From positions 1-39,302 of the forward strand of contig REAR01000102.1 in NCBI GenBank assembly GCA_004295245.1: a stretch of 39,302 bases of DNA. Reading direction: 5' to 3'. Shown in pieces: positions 24,110-30,718 of this stretch. A program made the position numbers and the translations under genes. How positions within the stretch are numbered: the first letter of the stretch is position 1; each line of letters begins with the position of its first letter. Source of the DNA: Sphingobacteriales bacterium (GTDB taxonomy: Bacteria; Bacteroidota; Bacteroidia; Chitinophagales; Chitinophagaceae). The notes beneath the pieces are model-generated. The model saw only the letters and a program-made list of their open reading frames with translations. It searched no databases and was not told where the DNA came from.

Positions 24110-24832
24110 ATGGCGCAAAAAAAATTAGTACGGTTTGAGGCAATTAAAAATTTTGCCAATGTGCTGCAATATCCACAAAATATGCAGGGCAACTGGCACC
24201 AGTTTTTTAAAAATAATAATCCGGTTGTTTTAGAGCTTGCTTGCGGTAAAGGAGAATATACGGTAGGCTTAGCCACCCTACATGCAAATAATAATTTTAT
24301 TGGTATCGACTTAAAGGGCAACCGCATTTATATTGGTGCCAAAAAATGCCTGCAACAAGGCTTGCAAAATGCAGCTTTTCTGCGCACACAAATAGACCAG
24401 TTAACTAATTACTTTGCAAAGGAAGAAGTAGCTGAAATATGGATTACGTTTCCTGACCCTCAATTGCGTACGGGTAAGGCCCGCAAAAGGTTAACGCATC
24501 CAAAATTTTTGCGCCTTTACCAACAAATAGTAAGGCCCGGCGGTTATATACATTTAAAAACAGATTCTCCGGTATTATACCAGTTTACTTTGTTGGTTAT
24601 TGAAATGTATGAACTGGAACTGGTAGAACATTACAGCGATATTTATTCTTTAAAAGAAACGCTGCCGCAAGAATTGTTTATTAAAACCCATTATGAAGGG
24701 CTGGATATTGCAAAAAGTAACCGCATTCATTATATAAAGTTTAAGTTGCCCATTGAACCGTTACCCAATTTTGATAAAGAACTACAGGAAAAATTAAAAA
24801 AAGATGAAGAAGCAATTAGTGGAGGGCATTGA
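24110..24832 (+). CDS. trmB: tRNA (guanine-N7-)-methyltransferase
   Basis: A 240-residue SAM-dependent methyltransferase from ATG 24110; a TTG four codons upstream is unlikely. Motifs are VLELACGKGEYTVGLA (SAM-binding motif I), NFIGIDLKGNRIYIGAKK (acidic loop) and EIWITFPDPQ, followed by KARKRLTHPKFL, the TrmB signature TFPDPW.KxRH.KRR in variant form. The enzyme forms m7G46 in tRNA variable loops. Its last 29 bases overlap the next gene, so the two are translationally linked. Confidence 0.93.
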   Translation: MAQKKLVRFEAIKNFANVLQYPQNMQGNWHQFFKNNNPVVLELACGKGEYTVGLATLHANNNFIGIDLKGNRIYIGAKKCLQQGLQNAAFLRTQIDQLTNYFAKEEVAEIWITFPDPQLRTGKARKRLTHPKFLRLYQQIVRPGGYIHLKTDSPVLYQFTLLVIEMYELELVEHYSDIYSLKETLPQELFIKTHYEGLDIAKSNRIHYIKFKLPIEPLPNFDKELQEKLKKDEEAISGGH

Positions 24833-25013
24833 TTTTTATTACAATGAAAACGGGTTTATAGTACTTACTGAAAAATACCACTTAGAACGCGGGGCTTGTT
24901 GTGGCAATGGCTGCAAACACTGCCCCTTTAATTATATAAATGTAACTGAGCCCCGCCGCACAGAATTACTTGCTGCACACAGCCAGCAAAACAAAGAGCC
25001 TTATAGCAATTAG
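24804..25013 (+). CDS. small cysteine-rich protein (DUF5522-like)
   Basis: A 69-residue protein with the compact motif ERGACCGNGCKHCPFNY, whose four cysteines suggest a metal site, preceded by GIDFYYNENGFIVLTEKYHL. This matches the DUF5522-type family of small Bacteroidota proteins; the function is unknown. It overlaps trmB by 29 bases and the alkyltransferase-like gene begins 34 bases after it, suggesting one transcript for all three. Confidence 0.85.
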   Translation: MKKQLVEGIDFYYNENGFIVLTEKYHLERGACCGNGCKHCPFNYINVTEPRRTELLAAHSQQNKEPYSN

Positions 25014-25047
25014 CGCTGTATCTTTAGCTGCCATAATTTTTAATATC

Positions 25048-25449
25048 ATGTCTGCTAAAAAATCTGCTGCCGGTAAAACAGTAAAAGACAAACTAAATAC
25101 TATTACCCCTTCTGGTAAAAAAGAAGCCTCTTTTTTTGAGCTGGTGTATGATGTGGTGCGACAAATACCAAAAGGAAAAGTAACTTCTTATGGCGCTGTG
25201 GCGGCTTGCCTGGGCACTAAACTATCTGCCCGAATGGTTGGCTGGGCCATGAATGGTAGTAGTAAAATTAGCCCTAAAGTACCTGCCCACCGTGTATTAA
25301 ACCGTAACGGATGTTTAACTGGTAAAGCACATTTTAACCCGCCTTCTAAAATGGAAGCACTTTTAAAAAAAGAAGGTATTAAAGTGAAGAACGACCAGGT
25401 GGTGGATTTTGAGAAGCATTTTTGGAACCCGGCTAAAGAATTACTGTAA
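25048..25449 (+). CDS. alkyltransferase-like (ATL) protein of the MGMT family, lacking the acceptor cysteine
   Basis: A 133-residue protein from ATG 25048. It has the O6-alkylguanine-DNA alkyltransferase fold: FFELVYDVVRQIPKGKVTSYGAVA, ARMVGWAMNGSS, then VPAHRVLNRNGCL. The active-site PCHR motif reads PAHR, with Ala80 in place of the acceptor cysteine. ATL proteins bind O6-alkylguanine and hand the lesion to nucleotide-excision repair instead of repairing it. A basic N-terminal extension (KKSAAGKTVKDK) precedes the domain. An upstream in-frame start at 24970 would overlap the previous gene and is less likely. Confidence 0.9.
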   Translation: MSAKKSAAGKTVKDKLNTITPSGKKEASFFELVYDVVRQIPKGKVTSYGAVAACLGTKLSARMVGWAMNGSSKISPKVPAHRVLNRNGCLTGKAHFNPPSKMEALLKKEGIKVKNDQVVDFEKHFWNPAKELL

Positions 25450-25477
25450 AAGCCAAACTACTATTATTTGCTATAAC

Positions 25478-25537
25478 TACAAATGTACAAGAGTGCGACG
25501 CAACGGTGCTGCCTATAGTTCTACTGCTGGTTACACA
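25478..25537 (+). repeat. GTGCGACGCAAC dispersed repeat, copy 8
   Basis: Core at 25493-25504, then a GCAAC-GGT-GCTGC hairpin with one mismatch and the right end TACTGCTGGTTAC. It lies between the ATL gene and the terminator of the minus-strand RNA. Confidence 0.88.
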
Positions 25538-25570
25538 ATAAAAAAGACCTGAAACAACATTTCAGGTCTC
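25537..25570 (-). terminator. terminator of the minus-strand candidate RNA
   Basis: AGACCTGAAA and TTTCAGGTCT pair (stem 25545-25569). The T run lies only on the minus-strand downstream side (25537-25545), so it ends minus-strand transcription. Confidence 0.8.
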
Positions 25571-25832
25571 TTAAATTCGTTTTGTACGAACCTAACCAAC
25601 ATTTCTAGCTTTTCAATAGGTACAAATTTTCACATTTTCAAGGATTTGGACTTGGTACTACATCAGGTTATTGGATTTTTCGGTGTCGGTTTAATTGAAA
25701 CTGGATTCTGTTTTCGGTTGTTCGGATATTGGTTTTTTCAGGATTCGGTTCTTTTTTTCTAGGACGGTTTGGATTTCGGGCTTGTTTTCTATTGGATATT
25801 GGATTGTTTGAATACCTGTTATCAACTAACTG
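25545..25832 (-). ncRNA. candidate ~290-nt non-coding RNA, G-poor and ATCC-rich
   Basis: On the minus strand, transcription is predicted from about 25832 (promoter 25839-25869) to the terminator at 25537-25570. The inferred RNA is rich in A and C and poor in G. It holds eight ATCC words and about seven CCGA/ACCG words, and is mostly unable to pair with itself except for a small TTCGT/ACGAA hairpin near the 3' end (25576-25590) and the terminator. Its three ATG triplets are followed by a stop at once or have no plausible frame, so it is non-coding. It resembles no RNA family I know; a target-binding or protein-sponge RNA is inference. Confidence 0.55.
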
Positions 25833-25838
25833 ACAGTA

Positions 25839-25869
25839 CAAACATACACTTAGATGAATGCCTGCACAA
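25839..25869 (-). promoter_or_regulatory. promoter of the minus-strand candidate RNA
   Basis: On the minus strand TTG (25867-25869), 20 bases, then TATGTTTG (25839-25846), an exact TAnnTTTG box with consensus spacing. No minus-strand protein gene follows it. Confidence 0.65.
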
Positions 25870-26034
25870 GAGCATTATTGCTGAATTTTATTTCTTCATT
25901 TTTTACTCAGCCTGTCGTAAGTTTACGAAACAGCCGGTAAAGTACATTTGCCCTAAATTGATTTTAAAAGCATAATTAATAGCTTTTTGAGTTAATAAGT
26001 AGTGTGGCTGATTGTGTTTATATAAAATTATACT

Positions 26035-26859
26035 ATGACGATGTTTGCAAACAAAAACGTGTTTATTACCGGGGCCAGCCGCGGTATTGGTAAGGCTATT
26101 GCCCTGCGCCTGGCTAAAGAAGGGGCTAATATTATTATTGCAGCAAAAACTACAGAGCCCAACCCTAAACTGGATGGCACCATTTTTACCGCGGCCGAAG
26201 AAATAACCAAAGCCGGTGCTGGTAAGGTATTGCCACTGCAATTAGATATTCGCTACGAAGAAAATATTGCAAAAGCCGTTCAAACAGCGGTAGAGGCATT
26301 AGGCGGTATTGACATATTAATTAATAATGCCAGCGCTATTAGTTTAACCACTACAGAACAAACAGAAGCCAAACGATACGACCTGATGCATGGTATTAAT
26401 GTAAGAGGCACCTTCTTTATGTCTAAAGCCTGCATACCGTTTTTAAAAAAAGCAGTCAACCCGCATATTTTAAATTTATCGCCCCCATTAAATATGGATG
26501 CGCAGTGGTTTGGTAAACACCTTGCCTATACAATGAGCAAGTATGGTATGAGCATGGTGGCCATGGGGCTTGCCGAAGAATTAAAGCCGCATCGTATTGC
26601 TGCCAATGCTTTATGGCCAAAAACTACTATTGCCACAGCCGCGGTTCAAAACCTGCTGGGTGGCGATTTTTTAATGCAGCGCAGCCGCACCGCAGAAATT
26701 GTAGCCGATGCTGCTTATTATATTCTACAACGCCCCTCGTACCAGTGTACCGGTAACTTTTTTATTGATGAAGAAGTGTTACAAGCAGAGGGTATTACAG
26801 ATTTTGCACACTATGCTGTAAACCCAGATAACAAATTAATGCCCGATTTATTTATTTGA
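26035..26859 (+). CDS. short-chain dehydrogenase, HSDL2-like
   Basis: A 274-residue SDR protein: cofactor motif ITGASRGIGKA, then IIIAAKTTEPNPKLDGTIFTAAEEI, typical of the HSDL2 branch. NNASAISL, NLSPPLNM and the YTMSK catalytic Tyr/Lys follow, with a C-terminal WPKTTIATAAVQNLLGG and CTGNFFIDEEVL. HSDL2-type proteins are linked to lipid metabolism, but the substrate is not established. The first codons give MTMFANKN; translation could also begin at the second Met (26041). It ends 30 bases before a terminator and seems to be a single-gene unit. Confidence 0.9.
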   Translation: MTMFANKNVFITGASRGIGKAIALRLAKEGANIIIAAKTTEPNPKLDGTIFTAAEEITKAGAGKVLPLQLDIRYEENIAKAVQTAVEALGGIDILINNASAISLTTTEQTEAKRYDLMHGINVRGTFFMSKACIPFLKKAVNPHILNLSPPLNMDAQWFGKHLAYTMSKYGMSMVAMGLAEELKPHRIAANALWPKTTIATAAVQNLLGGDFLMQRSRTAEIVADAAYYILQRPSYQCTGNFFIDEEVLQAEGITDFAHYAVNPDNKLMPDLFI

Positions 26860-26889
26860 TGTGTAAAAACATCACTTTTCATAGGTCAG

Positions 26890-26919
26890 AGTCCTGCTGT
26901 TTAGCAGGACTATTTTTTT
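26890..26919 (+). terminator. rho-independent terminator after the HSDL2-like gene
   Basis: AGTCCTGC and GCAGGACT pair across a 6-base loop, followed by ATTTTTTT. Confidence 0.88.
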
Positions 26920-26949
26920 GGTACCAGCATTTGTACTACTATTTTACAT

Positions 26950-26993
26950 CGTTGCCACGCTCGTTTCAGCGGCAGTTTCTTTATGCAGCAATG
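26950..26993 (-). repeat. decayed copy of the GTGCGACGCAAC repeat
   Basis: CGTTGCCACGC followed by TTTCAGCGG matches the reverse-orientation repeat (copy 10) at 18 of 23 positions without gaps. The central GTCGCA is altered. It ends at the start region of the glycosyltransferase gene. Confidence 0.4.
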
Positions 26994-28155
26994 CATACGC
27001 TTTATGGCAACATACAGTATCTTGCCAGCTGCAATGATAGCGTTGTACTATACTACACTTTTTTTATTAGCAGCTTACACGGTGTTGCTGTTATACTATG
27101 CCCGTTGGTGGCAGCAAACACCAGTTTATAAAAAACAAACTACTAAAGAGCCGGTTGCGGTAACCGTTATTGTACCTGCCCGCAACGAGGCCGCCAATAT
27201 TAAAGCCTGTCTGCAATCTTTATTAAACCAGCAATACCCTCACCACCTGCTACAAATTATTGTAGTGAATGATCAGTCTGAAGACGCAACAGCAACAATT
27301 GTAAAAAACACAGCAGGCAATAGTGTATTGCTGTTAACAACAGATACCGGTTTTCAAACGGCACCCAAAAAAAGAGCTATAGAAAAAGCCATAACACATG
27401 CTACCGGCGAGTTAATTATTACTACCGATGCAGATTGTATTACACCAAATAGCTGGGTTGCAACACTGGTTGATTATTACCAACAAACCGGTGCAGTATT
27501 TATTGCAGCCCCCGTTAATATGGCAGCAGGCAAAAGTTTGGTAAGTATTTTTCAAACGGTAGATTTTTTAACCATGCAGGGCATAACAGCAGGTGTGGTG
27601 CACCGCCGTTTTACCAATATGTGCAATGGCGCTAACCTTGCCTACACTAAAAAAGCATTTGAGGCAGTGGGCGGTTTTAAAAATATAGATGCCATTGCCA
27701 GCGGCGATGACATGTTGCTGATGCATAAAATTGCTAATCATTTTCCGGGAAAGGTTGGTTTTATTAAATCTGAAAACGCCACTGTAACCACGCTTCCGGT
27801 TAACAGCTGGAAGGCATTTTTACAACAACGCATTCGCTGGGCCAGTAAAGCCACACATTACAAAGAACAGGCATTGTTTGCAGTTTTATTACTGGTGTAT
27901 TGTTGTAATTTTTCAATGCTTATACTTATAGTTACAGGCTTACTTATTAACCTTTGGTGGCTGGTGGGTGCTTTTGTGTTTATTAAGTTTTTTGCAGAAC
28001 TGTTATTGGTAGGGCCTGTATTAAAATTTTTCAAACAAAAAAAATTATGGCCATGGTTATTATTACTACAACCATTGCATATTGTTTATATCATAATGGC
28101 GGGTTTCTTAGGCCAGGTTAAGACCTACCATTGGAAGGGCCGGCGTTTAAAATAA
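26983..28155 (+). CDS. membrane glycosyltransferase, family 2
   Basis: Up to 390 residues; starts at 26983, 27004 or 27034 are all possible, and the later ones avoid the decayed repeat. An N-terminal membrane helix (MIALYYTTLFLLAAYTVLLLY) precedes the GT-A domain: VTVIVPARNEAANIKACL, IIVVNDQSEDAT, the metal-binding TTDADCI, CNGANLAYTKKAF, and the QQRIRW motif of processive-type enzymes. Three C-terminal membrane helices follow. It likely transfers a sugar from a nucleotide sugar to a lipid or polymer at the inner membrane. The acceptor is unknown. It overlaps the frame upstream of the next gene by a few bases, and translation of that gene begins 20 bases after this stop. Confidence 0.88.
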   Translation: MQQCIRFMATYSILPAAMIALYYTTLFLLAAYTVLLLYYARWWQQTPVYKKQTTKEPVAVTVIVPARNEAANIKACLQSLLNQQYPHHLLQIIVVNDQSEDATATIVKNTAGNSVLLLTTDTGFQTAPKKRAIEKAITHATGELIITTDADCITPNSWVATLVDYYQQTGAVFIAAPVNMAAGKSLVSIFQTVDFLTMQGITAGVVHRRFTNMCNGANLAYTKKAFEAVGGFKNIDAIASGDDMLLMHKIANHFPGKVGFIKSENATVTTLPVNSWKAFLQQRIRWASKATHYKEQALFAVLLLVYCCNFSMLILIVTGLLINLWWLVGAFVFIKFFAELLLVGPVLKFFKQKKLWPWLLLLQPLHIVYIIMAGFLGQVKTYHWKGRRLK

Positions 28156-28175
28156 TATATTCGTATTTTCATTGC

Positions 28176-29249
28176 ATGCAGGACGGAGAGCAATTACAAC
28201 AAGCAGCCTGGCGCCGGCTAAAAAAAAATAAAGGCGCTGTTTTTGGAATGGTGGTGATACTTCTGTCCATTCTTATTTCTTTATTTGCCTACCTGCTGGC
28301 GCCAGACGCTTCTGCCAATGCCAATAGAATGATTGTTGAAATTGGCGGTAAAACACCTGGCTACCAACAAACATTTCTATTGCTAAAAAAAGATGGGGTA
28401 CCCCAAGCTTCTTTTGTAAAAAGAATAATTAGTGGCAAACAAGAAGCAGTTATTTATTTACCAGTTAGTAGCTACCAGCAAAAAGGAGATAGTATTATTG
28501 TTGAAAAATTTATTGATGAAGGAGTATATGAAACACAAATACTTTTATTAACGGCCTCTTTAAAACAAAGCATTGTTACTAAAAAATTTTGGTTGGGTAC
28601 CGATAAATACGGCCGCGATATTTTAAGCAGGCTTTTGGTAGGTACAAGAATTAGTTTAAGTGTAGGGTTTATTGCTGTAATAATATCGTTGAGCTTGGGT
28701 ATTGTGCTTGGAGCTTTGGCTGGCTATTTTGGGGGCAAAACAGACGCTATTATTATTTGGCTAATTAATGTGGTGTGGAGTATACCCACATTATTATTGG
28801 TGTTTGCTATAACATTTTTATTGGGCAAGGGTTTTTGGCAGGTATTTGTAGCTGTAGGCTTAACCATGTGGGTAAATGTAGCCCGCATTGTTAGGGGGCA
28901 AGTATTGGGTGTGCGAGAACTTGAATACGTTGAAGCAGGCCGTGCGTTAGGGTTTACAAACAGCAGAATTATTTTCAGGCATATCCTTCCCAATATAATG
29001 GGGCCCGTTTTAGTTGTGGCTGCCAGTAATTTTGCTTCTGCTATTGTTATTGAAGCAGGGCTTAGCTTTTTAGGTGTGGGTGTGCAACCGCCCCAACCTA
29101 GTTGGGGGTTAATGATAAAAGAAAACTTCAACTTCATAATAACTCATAACCCCATGCTGGCATTAGCACCGGGTATTGCTATTATGTTATTAGTACTTGC
29201 CTTTAATTTATTGGGTAATGGGCTAAGAGATGCGCTGAATGTAAAATAA
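28176..29249 (+). CDS. ABC transporter permease, DppC/OppC type
   Basis: A 357-residue permease from ATG 28176 (MQDGEQLQQAAWRRLKKNKG); the longer frame to 28131 overlaps the glycosyltransferase. The first helix is followed by about 100 extracytoplasmic residues (ANRMIVEIGGK to QSIVTKKFW), then LGTDKYGRDILSRLLVGTRISLSVG and five helices. The EAA loop, EYVEAGRALGFTNSRIIFRHILPN, contacts the ATPase. DppC/OppC proteins form half of the peptide or nickel import channel. The partner permease, ATPases and binding protein are not adjacent. A bidirectional terminator follows 6 bases after the stop. Confidence 0.9.
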   Translation: MQDGEQLQQAAWRRLKKNKGAVFGMVVILLSILISLFAYLLAPDASANANRMIVEIGGKTPGYQQTFLLLKKDGVPQASFVKRIISGKQEAVIYLPVSSYQQKGDSIIVEKFIDEGVYETQILLLTASLKQSIVTKKFWLGTDKYGRDILSRLLVGTRISLSVGFIAVIISLSLGIVLGALAGYFGGKTDAIIIWLINVVWSIPTLLLVFAITFLLGKGFWQVFVAVGLTMWVNVARIVRGQVLGVRELEYVEAGRALGFTNSRIIFRHILPNIMGPVLVVAASNFASAIVIEAGLSFLGVGVQPPQPSWGLMIKENFNFIITHNPMLALAPGIAIMLLVLAFNLLGNGLRDALNVK

Positions 29250-29255
29250 GCACAC

Positions 29256-29287
29256 AAAAAAGCCGGTGAATTACACCGGCTTTTTTT
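29256..29287. terminator. bidirectional terminator between permease and lipoprotein genes
   Basis: AAAAAAGCCGGTG pairs with CACCGGCTTTTTT across AATTA, giving T runs on both strands between convergent genes. Confidence 0.9.
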
Positions 29288-29302
29288 ATACATGAACTTT
29301 AA

Positions 29303-29716
29303 TTATTTAGCTGAGTAACGATAACTACCCGTCCATACATTGGATGGTTTTGAGATAGATGTTACTTTAATATCTACCAGACAGGTAACATTTTTAGGTG
29401 TATTTGTAATGGTAAAATTATTTACCGCTGTGCTAGAATTGGGCGATGCAGTAAAGTATGCGGGGTCTGAAGAGCCTTCTTTTTTTGCACTGATTTCTAT
29501 TTTAACGCCACTAGCTGGCATGGTAGATTTGATCTCTACTTTCAACGGAAAATCAGGGCCGGGTGCGGCAGGCTGTACACTTCCGTTGGCAGGCGTGGTT
29601 TCTACCACCAGGTTGGCTTCTGTGGTGCCACCACCGCCACCTTTATTTTTTTTACAAGCAGGTAGTGTAATAAAAGCTGTGGTAATTATTGCTATAACAA
29701 GAAACGCTTTTTTCAT
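29303..29716 (-). CDS. hypothetical lipoprotein
   Basis: A 137-residue protein from ATG 29716. The start is chosen for the lipoprotein signal MKKAFLVIAIITTAFITLPAC, with cysteine at the end of the lipobox and KKNKGGGGG as a flexible tether. The remaining ~100 residues look like a single beta-sandwich: NLVVETTPANGSV, PLKVEIKSTMPASGVKIEIS, NNFTITNTPKNVTCLVDIKVTS and WTGSYRYSAK. I recognise no named family; an Ig-like fold is a guess from the strand pattern. It stands alone on the minus strand. Confidence 0.78.
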   Translation of the reverse strand: MKKAFLVIAIITTAFITLPACKKNKGGGGGTTEANLVVETTPANGSVQPAAPGPDFPLKVEIKSTMPASGVKIEISAKKEGSSDPAYFTASPNSSTAVNNFTITNTPKNVTCLVDIKVTSISKPSNVWTGSYRYSAK

Positions 29717-29824
29717 TTGACTTTGATTTATAAGGTTTTCAGATATGGATAACGGAAATTTAAATTTAGTATTTCCTTTTTGTATTGTAAATTTTTTGTT
29801 TAATGTGTTTACGTAAAAAATATG

Positions 29825-29899
29825 CTGCTGGTTGTGTTGCAGTACACGTGTGCGACGCAACGATGCTGCCACTGCGTACTACTGCCGGTTACCAACTAT
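29825..29899 (+). repeat. GTGCGACGCAAC dispersed repeat, copy 9
   Basis: Core at 29850-29861, then GATGCTGCC, GTACTACTGCCGGTTACCAA on the right and TTGCAGTACAC on the left. It lies between two minus-strand genes. Confidence 0.9.
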
Positions 29900-30369
29900 T
29901 TATCTTCAAACACCTGTACGTTTCTTGAAAAACTCTCTTCCAGAGAAATAAAAGTTTCTGTACGTTCTATGCCTTTTATTTTTTGTAACTCATCATGCAA
30001 CACAAAACGCAATTGGTTAATGTCTTTACAAACAATTTCTGCAAACATGCTATAATTGCCAGTGGTGTAATTAAGCCGCACAATCTGGGGTAGCTTACGC
30101 AATTCTTTTGCCACATTATCGTATAAAGAGCTTTTTTCAAGATAAATTCCTATAAAAGCAATTACGTCGTACCCTAACTGCTTTAAATCAACATTGAGTT
30201 TTGTACCTTTAACAATGCCTGCATCTTGCAGTTTTTTTATGCGCACATGTATGGTACCGCCAGATACAAATAGTTTTTTTCCCAGATCGGCATAAGAAAT
30301 ACCTGCGTTTTCAGTCATCTCCTGTATTATTTGCAGGTCTAGTTTGTCAAGATTTAATTTGTTCGCCAT
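29896..30369 (-). CDS. Lrp/AsnC-family transcriptional regulator
   Basis: 157 residues from ATG 30369 (MANKLNLDKLDLQIIQEM), or 159 from ATG 30375; the evidence does not separate the two. It has an N-terminal winged helix-turn-helix (ISYADLGKKLFVSGGTIHVRIKKLQDAGIVKGTKL) and a C-terminal RAM domain (YDVIAFIGIYLEK, IVRLNYTTGNYSMFAEIVCKD, ETFISLEESFSRNVQVF). Lrp/AsnC proteins form octamer-like assemblies that bind amino acids through the RAM domain. A perfect -7 box (30396-30403) is overlapped by one of two TTGAA-N5-TTCAA sites, suggesting self-repression. The other side faces the tRNA-like RNA. Confidence 0.93.
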   Translation of the reverse strand: MANKLNLDKLDLQIIQEMTENAGISYADLGKKLFVSGGTIHVRIKKLQDAGIVKGTKLNVDLKQLGYDVIAFIGIYLEKSSLYDNVAKELRKLPQIVRLNYTTGNYSMFAEIVCKDINQLRFVLHDELQKIKGIERTETFISLEESFSRNVQVFEDK

Positions 30370-30383
30370 TTTCAATTCATTTT

Positions 30384-30398
30384 TTGAAATATTTTCAA
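30384..30398. promoter_or_regulatory. putative Lrp-type operator 1
   Basis: A perfect inverted repeat TTGAA-ATATT-TTCAA. It overlaps the lrp -7 box and expected start site, a position typical of self-repression. Confidence 0.55.
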
Positions 30399-30403
30399 AT
30401 TTA
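30396..30403 (-). promoter_or_regulatory. -7 box of the lrp-family gene
   Basis: Minus-strand TAAATTTG fits TAnnTTTG exactly, about 20-27 bases before the possible ATGs. No clear -33 TTG is present, which suits a regulated promoter. Confidence 0.5.
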
Positions 30404-30445
30404 TAAGAATTATATTGAATTAACTCTAATTTTTTAAAAAATTAT

Positions 30446-30460
30446 TTGAAAAATGTTCAA
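30446..30460. promoter_or_regulatory. putative Lrp-type operator 2
   Basis: A perfect inverted repeat TTGAA-AAATG-TTCAA, same layout as operator 1, with its start 62 bases away (about six helical turns). It overlaps the -33 position of a possible plus-strand promoter (TTC, 20 bases, TAATATTG ending at 30486). Confidence 0.5.
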
Positions 30461-30508
30461 TACAATGATCAATTACTGTAATATTGCACTGTTAACGTTC
30501 TTATACAC

Positions 30509-30679
30509 TGTGGGGTGATGAAATTTTTGGCAGACATGCCCTCTCGTCTCGGGGGTGGGGATAACAGGATAAACGCAGCATAGAGCCGACGTTACCGTTG
30601 GTAAGGCCGACCAGGGTTGACCACTAATCTTTGTGTTGCAGCTAACTGCCTCGTGGAGGTTCGACTCCTCCCCCTACAG
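30509..30679 (+). ncRNA. tRNA-like RNA with oversized insertion (leucine-type ends)
   Basis: A 171-nt region with tRNA ends. Acceptor stem TGTGGGG (30509-30515) pairs fully with CCCTACA (30672-30678). The D arm (ATG/CAT with AAATTTTTGGCAGA) resembles bacterial tRNA-Leu. A 5-bp anticodon-like stem (30539-30543/30551-30555) has loop TCGTCTC with C at position 33 and no leucine anticodon. The T arm is perfect: GGAGG-TTCGACT-CCTCC (30655-30671). Between anticodon and T arm lies ~100 nt instead of a short variable arm, containing an 11-bp helix (30575-30585/30629-30639) and a TTACC-GTT-GGTAA hairpin. CCA is not encoded. A strong terminator follows at once. It is neither a normal tRNA nor a tmRNA that I recognise. 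Confidence 0.6.
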
Positions 30680-30681
30680 CT

Positions 30682-30716
30682 ATACAAAAGCCCGCTTTAA
30701 AAGCGGGCTTTTGTAT
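30682..30716. terminator. bidirectional terminator between tRNA-like RNA and acs
   Basis: An almost perfect palindrome: TACAAAAGCCCGCTT and its complement around TAA, with T runs on both sides. It is 3 bases after the tRNA-like RNA and 3 bases before the acs stop. Confidence 0.92.
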
Positions 30717-30718
30717 TT

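Noticed and set aside
25769-25975. A 68-codon plus-strand reading frame in the 25.5-26.0-kb gap
   Set aside because: It is antisense to the predicted RNA, made of low-complexity sequence and without a family match.
30555-30575. Resemblance of GGGGATAACAGG to 23S rRNA and to a homing-endonuclease target
   Set aside because: Only about 12 bases match, with no flanking rRNA sequence and no endonuclease gene. It lies within the insertion of the tRNA-like RNA and is probably chance.
30509-30679. A standard tmRNA or a group I intron-containing tRNA
   Set aside because: There is no tag reading frame, no tmRNA 5' consensus, no G-U acceptor identity pair, and the insertion is too short and lacks the group I core sequences. 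A search could still overturn this.
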